NCBI GenBank assembly: GCA_937872005.1
Contig: CALMPQ010000213.1
Location: forward strand, 1-6,820
Direction: 5' to 3'
Length of the DNA: 6,820 bases
Origin: an uncultured Propioniciclava sp.
GTDB taxonomy: Bacteria > Actinomycetota > Actinomycetes > Propionibacteriales > Propionibacteriaceae
Shown: positions 1 to 5,299 of the stretch, piece by piece
Layout: every line of letters begins with the position of its first letter
Position numbering within the stretch: the first letter of the stretch is position 1
Position numbers and translations under genes: made by a program
Notes under the pieces: generated by a model
What the model saw: only the letters and a program-made list of their open reading frames with translations
Database searches by the model: none
What the model was told of the DNA's origin: nothing

Positions 1-243
1 GGAACCCGCGGCGGCCGTGAGCACGGCCCGGGCCCCGGACGCCGCGGCCTGGGCGGCGAAACCCGCCCCGTGAACGCGGGCACCCGGCAGGCCGACGTAG
101 AGGTCACCCGGCTGCACGTGGCGGGAGTCCAGCGCGACGCCGGTGAGGACGCCGTCAGCCCCCGGCACCAGATGGGCCAGGGTCAGTCCGGGGGCGGCGA
201 CGGGCCGCAGCGCGGTCGGGTCGGCCATGGGCGCGGACGTCAT
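1..243 (-). CDS. murE: UDP-N-acetylmuramoyl-L-alanyl-D-glutamate ligase MurE, N-terminal part (runs off the window)
   Basis: Cytoplasmic Mur ligase that adds the third stem-peptide residue (meso- or LL-diaminopimelate, or lysine) to UDP-MurNAc-L-Ala-D-Glu, using ATP. Only the first 81 codons lie here. They read as the MurE N-terminal UDP-substrate-binding domain: a TGVALDSRHVQPGDLYVGLP stretch at about residues 33-52, then HGAGF (56-60) and a GARAVLT segment near 69-75. The ATP-binding and catalytic domains are outside, so the amino acid specificity cannot be judged. The start chosen is the ATG at 243, which overlaps the ftsI stop by 4 bp (ATGA). An AAGGA lies directly against this ATG with no spacer, whereas the in-frame ATG at 228 would have a 15-nt spacer, so the exact start is uncertain. 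It is the last visible gene of the dcw operon, and its place after ftsI is the usual one. Family assignment is secure. Confidence 0.93.
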   Translation of the reverse strand, partial: MTSAPMADPTALRPVAAPGLTLAHLVPGADGVLTGVALDSRHVQPGDLYVGLPGARVHGAGFAAQAAASGARAVLTAAAGS

Positions 244-2096
244 TCCTTGATGAGCGTGAGCTTGGGCTGGTCGGTGTGGTTGCTGGGCTGGACGCCGTAG
301 CGCGGCAGGGCGAGGGACATGACGTCACGGTAGACCGGACCGGCCATGCCGAGGCCCGCACCCATCGTGTCGGGACGGGCGATGAGGACGTAGACGACCA
401 GTTGCGGGTCCTCCACCGGGGCGACGCCGACGATCGAGGCGACCTGCCCGGCGTAGCCGCCGGAGGCGGCCTGCAAGCGGGCCGTTCCCGTCTTGGTGCC
501 GGTGCGGTACCCGGGGATCGCGAGCTGGGCGGCGCTGTCGAGGGTGCGCTGCTCCATCATCTCGACGGTCGCACGGGCGGCCTCCTCGGAGACGACGCGG
601 TGGGTCTCCGGCTCGGCGACGGGCACCAGGGCACCGCCGTGGTCGCCGGTGGCCTTGATCAGGGACGGGGCCGTGTAGACGCCCTCGTTGGCGATCGCCG
701 AGACCGCCGAGGCCATCTGCACCGAGGTGACCGAGAGGCCGTAGCCGAACGCGATCGAGTCGGCCTGGAACTGGGGCATGCCGGCGCCGGGGAGGCTGCC
801 CGACTGTTCGCCGGGCAGGCCGAGCGCCGTCTTCTGGCCCAGGCCGAAGCCCGCCATGTAGTCGCGCAGCTGGGCCGGCTTCATCGCCCGACTGGCGGTG
901 ATGGCGCCCACGTTGGAGGACTTCACCAGGATGCCGCGCGTGGTGATGTCGATGTCGCCATGCTTGAAGGCGTCGGAGACGGTGTGCTCGCCCACCTTCA
1001 CTGTCGGGCCGATGCGATAGGTGCTGTCGGGGGTGGTCAGACCGGCGTCCATGAGGGCCGCGAGCGTGAGCACCTTCTGCACCGAGCCGGGCTCGTACAT
1101 CGCCGTGACCGCGCGGTTGCCGGTGTCCCCGGGCTTGGCCTGACCCGGGGAGTTGGCGTCGTAGGAGGGGTAGTTGGCCATCGCGAGGATCTCGCCGTTC
1201 TCGGGGTCCTGGACGACGACGACGCCCCAGTTGCCGCCAACCTCGTCGACGCGCTGCGCGAGGCGACGCTCGACCATCCACTGCAGGTCGGGGTCGATGG
1301 TGAGCTGGAAGTCCTTCCCGTCGACGGCCGGGATGAGTTCTTGGTTGCCGAGCGGGATGCGCCCATTGGGGGAGGTCTCGAACTGCTCGCGGCCCTTCGT
1401 GCCGGCCAGCGCATCCTCCTGGGCGGCTTCGAGGCCCGTGCGGCCCTTGCCCTCGCTCATGAAGCCGACGATGTTGCTGGCCACGCTGCCCATGGGGTAG
1501 ACGCGCTTGGGGTTCGACTCGCGGAAGACACCCACGTACTTGCCCTGGTTCAGGGCGGCGTTGAGCTCGACCCACACGCTGGACCGGACCTGGCGAGCGA
1601 GGATCGCGTACTTCACCGCGACGGTCTCGCCCTTGGCATTCGTCGTCGTCGCCTGGCGCAGCTTCGCCTCGATGGCCTCGGCCGACTCCCCCGTGAAGGA
1701 CGCGATGATCGCGGCCATCTCGGCCGGTGCAACCTCGGCCTTGGCCCGGTCGGAGTCACGCATCGCCTCCGGTTCCTTGCCGTTGGTCGCGATCATCGAG
1801 GGGTCGGCGATCACGTTGACCGTCGCCTCGGTCAGCGCGAGCACCTGGCCGTCGCGGCCGGTGATCGTGCCGCGCTGCGCGGGGACGTCCCGACCCACCG
1901 TCATCTTCGCGGCTGCCTCGGCCGCCATCGCCTCGGCGCTGACCACCTGGATCTGGACGGCGCGCGCGGCGGCGACCGAGAACAGGATCGCGACCGCGAG
2001 CACGAGCACGCGGAGCCGGAACGCCGAGGAGGCGAGCTTGGCCTTCCGCCGGCGACGCCGACGGGTCGGTGCGGGCCGGGGGGCGGGTCGGCTCAT
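240..2096 (-). CDS. ftsI: Septal peptidoglycan transpeptidase FtsI / PbpB (class B penicillin-binding protein)
   Basis: Membrane-anchored D,D-transpeptidase that cross-links peptidoglycan at the division septum, normally with FtsW, FtsL and FtsQ. The 618-aa product has a cytoplasmic N-terminus with a run of six Arg and a Lys (residues 12-18), one transmembrane segment (about 30-47), a PBP dimerisation domain (about 70-240, containing AQRGTITGRDG at 73-83) and a C-terminal transpeptidase domain. Visible active-site motifs are S338-V-Q-K341 (nucleophile and general base), S393-S-N395 and K535-T-G537. There is no C-terminal PASTA domain, and the length fits the family. SVxK in place of the STFK of E. 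coli FtsI is, as far as I recall, common in actinobacteria. The ATG at 2096 overlaps the upstream stop (ATGA) and has AGGAG at 2104-2108 with a 7-nt spacer, so the start is well supported. The TGA in turn overlaps the murE ATG. Confidence 0.96.
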   Translation of the reverse strand: MSRPAPRPAPTRRRRRRKAKLASSAFRLRVLVLAVAILFSVAAARAVQIQVVSAEAMAAEAAAKMTVGRDVPAQRGTITGRDGQVLALTEATVNVIADPSMIATNGKEPEAMRDSDRAKAEVAPAEMAAIIASFTGESAEAIEAKLRQATTTNAKGETVAVKYAILARQVRSSVWVELNAALNQGKYVGVFRESNPKRVYPMGSVASNIVGFMSEGKGRTGLEAAQEDALAGTKGREQFETSPNGRIPLGNQELIPAVDGKDFQLTIDPDLQWMVERRLAQRVDEVGGNWGVVVVQDPENGEILAMANYPSYDANSPGQAKPGDTGNRAVTAMYEPGSVQKVLTLAALMDAGLTTPDSTYRIGPTVKVGEHTVSDAFKHGDIDITTRGILVKSSNVGAITASRAMKPAQLRDYMAGFGLGQKTALGLPGEQSGSLPGAGMPQFQADSIAFGYGLSVTSVQMASAVSAIANEGVYTAPSLIKATGDHGGALVPVAEPETHRVVSEEAARATVEMMEQRTLDSAAQLAIPGYRTGTKTGTARLQAASGGYAGQVASIVGVAPVEDPQLVVYVLIARPDTMGAGLGMAGPVYRDVMSLALPRYGVQPSNHTDQPKLTLIKE

Positions 2097-2662
2097 CCTG
2101 CGTCTCCTGCTGGGGTTGCGTCTTCGGGGGCTGCGTCGGTGGCCGCTTCGGGTGCCGCAACCGTGGCTGCGTCAGCGGGCGCCTCCTCGGCGGGGGCCTG
2201 GTCGGCGGGGGCGGCGGGCTCGACGACCGGCTGGGGCGCCACCTTCAGCGACGGCATCTCGTCGCCGCGGACGGCGATCGGCTCGCCGAGCACCTCCCCG
2301 CTGCGCATGTCGATGAACACGCCGTGGGGGTTGGGGACCATCCCGAGCGCGGTGGCGCGGCGCCCGAGCGACTCGGGGGCCTTCTCGCGGTTGACCTGGG
2401 CCTCGAGGTCGGAGGACCGGTATGCGAGTTCGCTCGCGGCACGCTGGGCGGCGCGCACCTCGAAGGCCTGGTTCTGCAGCAACGTGGTGAGCGCGAGCAG
2501 GCCCACCATGCCGCCGACCAGGATCACCCCGACGAGGATCGCGAAGGACGCCGACGACACCCGGCGGGGCGGGCTGATGATCGCGCGCAGCTGGGGGCGC
2601 GCCTGCTGGGCGGCCTCCCCGAGGCGGCGGGGGGTCTCACGAATCGTCTCCCACGCGGTCAT
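2093..2662 (-). CDS. ftsL: FtsL-like septum protein with an acidic Ala/Pro-rich C-terminal tail
   Basis: Probable bitopic division protein of the FtsL class, which pairs with FtsB/DivIC and FtsQ and helps activate FtsWI. The 189-aa product has a basic cytoplasmic N-terminus (about 1-37), one transmembrane helix (about 39-61), a predicted coiled coil (about 62-95, alternating hydrophobic and charged residues) and an [18 protein letters not shown] segment (95-112) like the one that follows the coiled coil in actinobacterial FtsL proteins. From residue 142 to the end it is low-complexity Ala/Pro with ten acidic and no basic residues, and this part should lie outside the membrane. FtsL is poorly conserved, so the call rests on topology, this segment and position between rsmH and ftsI. 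The start at 2662 is secured by AGGAGG (2670-2675) at a 7-nt spacer and by an ATGA overlap with the rsmH stop. The gene in this position in mycobacteria is also annotated as a proline-rich membrane protein. Confidence 0.85.
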   Translation of the reverse strand: MTAWETIRETPRRLGEAAQQARPQLRAIISPPRRVSSASFAILVGVILVGGMVGLLALTTLLQNQAFEVRAAQRAASELAYRSSDLEAQVNREKAPESLGRRATALGMVPNPHGVFIDMRSGEVLGEPIAVRGDEMPSLKVAPQPVVEPAAPADQAPAEEAPADAATVAAPEAATDAAPEDATPAGDAG

Positions 2663-3621
2663 GGGGTCACCTCCTGGAGTCGTTCGGCGGCGCGCAGGCG
2701 GGCGGACGCCGCGCGGGGGTTCTCGGCCTCTTCGTCGGCTTGGGGGCGTTCGGCGCCACGGGTGAGCACGCGGAACGCCGCCCGGTGCTCGGCCGGCACC
2801 ACGGGCAGGCCGCGCGGTGCCGTGTCGGTGGACGCCGCGGCGAACGCCTGCTTGACGAGCCGGTCCTCCAGCGAGTGGTAGGACAGCACGGCGAAGCGGC
2901 CCCCGGGGGCGAGCGCCTCCAGCGCGGCGGGGACGAGGCCCTCGAGGGCCTCGAGTTCGCGGTTGACCTCGATGCGGAGCGCCTGGAAGGTCCGCTTGGC
3001 CGGGTGCCCGCCCGTGTGGCGGGCTGCCGCGGGGATGGCGTCCGCGATCACCTGGACGAGGCGGGCCGAGGTGGTGAACGGCGTGGCCTCGCGCTCGGCG
3101 ACCAGCGCGCGGGCGATGCGGTCGGCAAAGCGCTCCTCGCCGTAGGTGCGCAGGATGCGGGTGAGGTCGCGCCCGGCGTAGGTGTTGACGACGTCGGCCG
3201 CGGTGGGGCCCGAGGCCTGCGTCATCCGCATGTCGAGGGGCGCGTCGACGGAGTAGGCGAAGCCGCGCTCGCGACGGTCGATCTGCAGGCTCGAGAGGCC
3301 GAGGTCGGCGAGGATCGCCTGGACCTTGGGCGTCCCGTTCTCGGCGAGCACCTCGGGCAACTCGTCGTAGACGGCTTCGTAGAGGGCGACGCGGTCACCG
3401 AACTCGGCGAGGCGCTCGCGGGCGATGGCCAGGGCGTCGGCGTCCCGGTCGATGCCGACGAGGCGGGCGTGGGGGGCAGTGGAGAGGATCTGGCGCGCGT
3501 GGCCGGCCAGGCCGAGGGTGCAGTCGACGTAGGTGCCGCCGTCGGCGAGCGCGGGGGCGAGGAGTTCGACGATGCGCGCGGCCATGACGGGGACGTGTCC
3601 CGCCTCGGCGGCCTGCACCAT
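2659..3621 (-). CDS. rsmH: 16S rRNA (cytosine(1402)-N4)-methyltransferase RsmH (MraW)
   Basis: SAM-dependent enzyme that methylates N4 of C1402 in the decoding centre of 16S rRNA. The 320-aa product carries the family signatures in order: GHVPVM near the start (8-13), the SAM-binding motif [11 protein letters not shown] (32-42), the acidic residue of motif II in GIDRD (56-60), ILADLGLSS (103-111), [15 protein letters not shown] (206-220), LSYHSLEDR (246-254) and a basic [15 protein letters not shown] end (301-315). The second Gly of the usual GxGGH motif is Ala here (GLAGH). The reading frame is open further upstream to a GTG at 3672, but I chose the ATG at 3621: it has AAGGAG (3627-3632) at a 5-nt spacer and places GHVPVM where the family normally begins, while the GTG has no ribosome binding site. 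The stop overlaps the ftsL-like start. Length is normal. Confidence 0.96.
   Translation of the reverse strand: MVQAAEAGHVPVMAARIVELLAPALADGGTYVDCTLGLAGHARQILSTAPHARLVGIDRDADALAIARERLAEFGDRVALYEAVYDELPEVLAENGTPKVQAILADLGLSSLQIDRRERGFAYSVDAPLDMRMTQASGPTAADVVNTYAGRDLTRILRTYGEERFADRIARALVAEREATPFTTSARLVQVIADAIPAAARHTGGHPAKRTFQALRIEVNRELEALEGLVPAALEALAPGGRFAVLSYHSLEDRLVKQAFAAASTDTAPRGLPVVPAEHRAAFRVLTRGAERPQADEEAENPRAASARLRAAERLQEVTP
2670..2675 (-). promoter_or_regulatory. Consensus ribosome binding site of the ftsL-like gene
   Basis: AGGAGG followed by TGA matches the 16S rRNA 3' end over nine bases and lies 7 nt before the ATG at 2662. It is the strongest ribosome binding site in the operon and sits within the last codons of rsmH. 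Strong initiation here, beside the ATGA overlap, suggests that the ftsL-like gene can be translated well independently of coupling. Confidence 0.85.
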
Positions 3622-3732
3622 GCCCACTCCTTCGTCGTTCCCTGCGTTGGGGTTTCGATCCGGGAGGACCACCTGGCACCGGGGAAGTGGCGTCAGGGGG
3701 TCCGACCGGGTCGAAGCCTCATCGCAGGGCTC
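3622..3732 (-). other. mraZ-rsmH intergenic spacer
   Basis: This is the only sizeable gap inside the minus-strand operon. Apart from the rsmH ribosome binding site at 3627-3632, it holds an 11-bp near-perfect palindrome (CGACC, one base, GGTCG; 3703-3713) whose one-base loop is too small for a terminator hairpin and which lacks a following T-run. A single AGTGGG (3628-3623) overlaps the rsmH ribosome binding site without phased neighbours. I see no terminator and no convincing -10 element, so readthrough from mraZ is expected. Confidence 0.5.
3627..3632 (-). promoter_or_regulatory. Ribosome binding site that fixes the rsmH start
   Basis: AAGGAG lies 5 nt before the ATG at 3621. The alternative upstream GTG at 3672 has no such site, so this element decides the start in favour of the 320-aa form. 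Confidence 0.8.
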
Positions 3733-4179
3733 TCAGTCCTGTTGGCGGGTCGCCCCACCGGGGAAGATCTCCTCGTCCATCCGCGCGAACTCGTCGTCCT
3801 GCGCGGACTGGTACGCCTCCCAGGCGGCCAGGTCCCAGACCTCGACCCGGTTGAACGCACCGATCACGGCGATCTCCTTGTCCAGACCCGCGTAGGTCCT
3901 CAGGACCGGCGGGATCGTCACGCGCCCCTGGCTGTCGGGCACCTCCTGGGAGGCCCCCGCGGCGAACATGCGCTGGAAGTCACGGATCCCCCGCAGGGTC
4001 GAGGGCCCGCTCATGGCTGCCTGCGCCTGCCGCTGGAACTCGTCGGGGGTGTAGATCGCGAGACAGCGCTCCTGGCCCTTCGCGATCACCAGCCCGCCCT
4101 TGAGTTCGTCACGGAATTTCGCCGGGAGGACGAAGCGGTTCTTGTCGTCGACCTTCGGGAAATGGGTGCCCAGGAACAT
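3733..4179 (-). CDS. mraZ: Transcriptional regulator MraZ
   Basis: DNA-binding regulator, usually encoded first in the dcw cluster. In E. coli it represses its own operon by binding direct repeats upstream of mraZ. The 148-aa product contains the two SpoVT/AbrB-like half-domains expected: DDKNRFVLPAKFRDEL at 11-26 and DSQGRVTIPPVLR at 82-94, with the characteristic Arg residues R15 and R86. The first half has Asn (N14) where the family consensus D-x-K-G-R has Gly. The start at the ATG 4179 was preferred over the in-frame GTG at 4224 because the protein then begins MFLGTHFPKVDDK, as MraZ normally does, and GAGGGG sits 5 nt upstream (4185-4190). The GTG would also put the repeat array inside the coding region. 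It is separated from rsmH by 111 bp and should be cotranscribed with it. Confidence 0.96.
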   Translation of the reverse strand: MFLGTHFPKVDDKNRFVLPAKFRDELKGGLVIAKGQERCLAIYTPDEFQRQAQAAMSGPSTLRGIRDFQRMFAAGASQEVPDSQGRVTIPPVLRTYAGLDKEIAVIGAFNRVEVWDLAAWEAYQSAQDDEFARMDEEIFPGGATRQQD

Positions 4180-4205
4180 CGGGACCCCTCCCTCCGGCTG
4201 CCTTT

Positions 4206-4245
4206 GTCCTCCACTGCCCTCCACTTTAACCCACTATCCCCCACT
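4206..4245 (-). promoter_or_regulatory. MraZ-binding box: four AGTGG direct repeats at exact 10-bp spacing
   Basis: On the minus strand AGTGG occurs at 4245-4241, 4235-4231, 4225-4221 and 4215-4211, each exactly 10 bp from the next. A degenerate fifth unit (AAAGG, 4205-4201) continues the phase. The full 10-mers are AGTGGGGGAT, AGTGGGTTAA, AGTGGAGGGC and AGTGGAGGAC. This matches what is known of MraZ operators: short G-rich direct repeats at about one helical turn just upstream of mraZ (TGGGN separated by 5 nt in E. coli, related GTG-containing repeats in mollicutes). The array starts 26 nt upstream of the mraZ ATG and covers the likely -10 element, which fits autoregulation. The repeats are seen directly. 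Binding by the adjacent MraZ is inferred. Confidence 0.85.
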
Positions 4246-4253
4246 CAAGGCAA
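4223..4253 (-). promoter_or_regulatory. Candidate promoter of the mraZ-rsmH-ftsL-ftsI-murE operon
   Basis: A TAAAGT hexamer (4228-4223) fits the -10 consensus TANNNT and lies across the junction of the second and third MraZ repeats. It would place transcription start near 4216 and give a leader of roughly 37 nt containing the ribosome binding site. Upstream, TTGCCT (4253-4248) is a possible -35 element with a long spacer of 19 nt, and TTGAGT (4248-4243) is too close at 14 nt. An alternative -10 is GATAGT (4238-4233). The exact hexamers are uncertain, but some promoter must lie between the two divergent genes. Confidence 0.45.
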
Positions 4254-4310
4254 CGGCACGCCCCTGTTTCGCTCCTGCGTCGGCCCTCTGGTGCTGGCGG
4301 GCCGGGCCGG

Positions 4311-4324
4311 TAGGGTGGCGAACG
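4311..4324 (+). promoter_or_regulatory. Probable leaderless promoter of the MoxR-family gene (-10 TAGGGT)
   Basis: TAGGGT at 4311-4316 matches the actinobacterial -10 pattern TANNNT and is followed by exactly 7 nt before the GTG at 4324. That is the spacing expected when transcription begins at the first base of the start codon, giving an mRNA without a 5' leader. No convincing Shine-Dalgarno sequence precedes the GTG, which agrees with this. No clear -35 hexamer is visible 16-18 nt upstream. An in-frame GTG at 4315 overlaps the -10 element and so is an unlikely start. Confidence 0.6.
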
Positions 4325-5292
4325 TGACCACGCACAGCACCACCGTCGACGTGAACGAGGTGACCGGACTCGCGGAGCGGCTGCGCACGTCGGTCGGAGC
4401 GGTGATCGAGGGCAAGCCGGACGCCGTGGAGATGGCGCTGGTCGTCCTCCTGGCCGGCGGGCACCTCCTGATCGAGGACGTCCCGGGCGTCGGCAAGACG
4501 ATGTTGGCCCGCACCCTGGCCAAGTCCATCGACTGCTCGGTGCGCCGGATCCAGTTCACGGCCGACCTGCTCCCCAGCGACATCACCGGCGTCTCGGTGT
4601 TCAACCCGCAGGACCGCAACTTCGAGTTCAAGCCGGGGGGCGTGTTCGCCAACATCGTGATCGGCGACGAGATCAACCGGGCCTCGCCCAAGACCCAGTC
4701 GGCACTGCTGGAGGCGATGGAGGAGGCGCGCGTCTCGGTCGACGGCACCACCCATGCCCTGCCGAGCCCGTTCATGGTGTTCGCCACCCAGAACCCCATC
4801 GAGATGCAGGGCACCTACCCCCTGCCCGAGGCCCAGCGCGACCGCTTCATGGCGGCCATCTCGATGGGCTACCCCACGCGTGCCGCCGAGATCGACATGC
4901 TCGAGCACCACGGCGCGCGCAATCCCCTCGACGACCTGACCCCCGTGACGGACGCCGCCGGGATCCTCAGCGCCCGGGAGCGGGTGGGGCAGGTGTTCGT
5001 CCACCCCGCGCTGAAGGACTACGTCGTCTCGATCGTGTCGGCGACCCGCAGTTCGGAATCGTTGCGCTTGGGCGCCTCGCCGCGGGCGAGCCTGCAGCTG
5101 CTGCGGGCCTCGCGGGCGCGCGCCGCCATGCACGGCCGCGGCTACGTAATCCCCGAAGATGTGGACGCCCTCGCCGGCCCCGTGTTGGGCCACCGGGTCC
5201 TGCTCAGCCACCGCGCCCACACTGCGCGCGCGACGACGGCCGACGTGCTCGCCTCGATCGTGTCCTCCGTCCCCGCCCCGCGGCGCACCTGA
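4324..5292 (+). CDS. MoxR-family AAA+ ATPase
   Basis: Cytoplasmic AAA+ ATPase of the MoxR group, thought to act as a chaperone-like factor that remodels or activates protein complexes, commonly with a DUF58 or vWA-domain partner. The 322-aa product has Walker A in EDVPGVGKT (51-59, K58), Walker B in IVIGDEINRA (111-120, D115-E116), sensor 1 in ATQNPIE (154-160), an arginine-finger region PEAQRDRF (168-175) and a sensor 2 Arg in GASPRASLQLLRASRA (250-265, R254). The C-terminal lid ends with GYVIPEDVDAL (273-283). All catalytic motifs look intact and the length is usual. The start at GTG 4324 is supported by the adjacent leaderless promoter. It is the first gene of a plus-strand operon, with the DUF58 gene 7 nt downstream. 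Family is certain; the physiological target is not known from the sequence. Confidence 0.95.
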   Translation: MTTHSTTVDVNEVTGLAERLRTSVGAVIEGKPDAVEMALVVLLAGGHLLIEDVPGVGKTMLARTLAKSIDCSVRRIQFTADLLPSDITGVSVFNPQDRNFEFKPGGVFANIVIGDEINRASPKTQSALLEAMEEARVSVDGTTHALPSPFMVFATQNPIEMQGTYPLPEAQRDRFMAAISMGYPTRAAEIDMLEHHGARNPLDDLTPVTDAAGILSARERVGQVFVHPALKDYVVSIVSATRSSESLRLGASPRASLQLLRASRARAAMHGRGYVIPEDVDALAGPVLGHRVLLSHRAHTARATTADVLASIVSSVPAPRRT

Positions 5293-5299
5293 GGGGCGC

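Noticed and set aside
804..1085. Possible loss of FtsI activity because the active site reads SVQK rather than STFK
   Set aside because: The catalytic Ser and Lys of SxxK are present, with SSN and KTG intact. The two middle positions vary among actinobacterial FtsI proteins.
276..2765. Very long open frame on the plus strand (829 codons) antisense to ftsI and the ftsL-like gene
   Set aside because: It is a shadow of high-GC codon use. Its translation is rich in Gly, Arg, Asp and His with no recognisable domain, and the opposite strand encodes complete, motif-bearing FtsI and FtsL-like proteins.
3622..3672. Longer rsmH starting at the GTG at 3672
   Set aside because: No ribosome binding site precedes it, while the ATG at 3621 has AAGGAG and places the conserved GHVPVM motif at the usual position.
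3703..3713. Palindrome CGACC-C-GGTCG as a terminator after mraZ
   Set aside because: The arms are 5 bp with a one-base loop and there is no T-run, so a stable terminator hairpin cannot form. It could at most be a protein site.
4180..4224. Longer mraZ starting at the GTG at 4224
   Set aside because: It would translate part of the MraZ repeat array, has no ribosome binding site, and adds 15 residues not typical of MraZ. The ATG at 4179 has GAGGGG 5 nt upstream.
2740..4323. Long N-terminal extension of the MoxR frame through the antisense of rsmH and mraZ
   Set aside because: The extension has no family similarity, runs opposite to two confirmed genes, and the leaderless promoter plus GTG at 4324 explain the true start.
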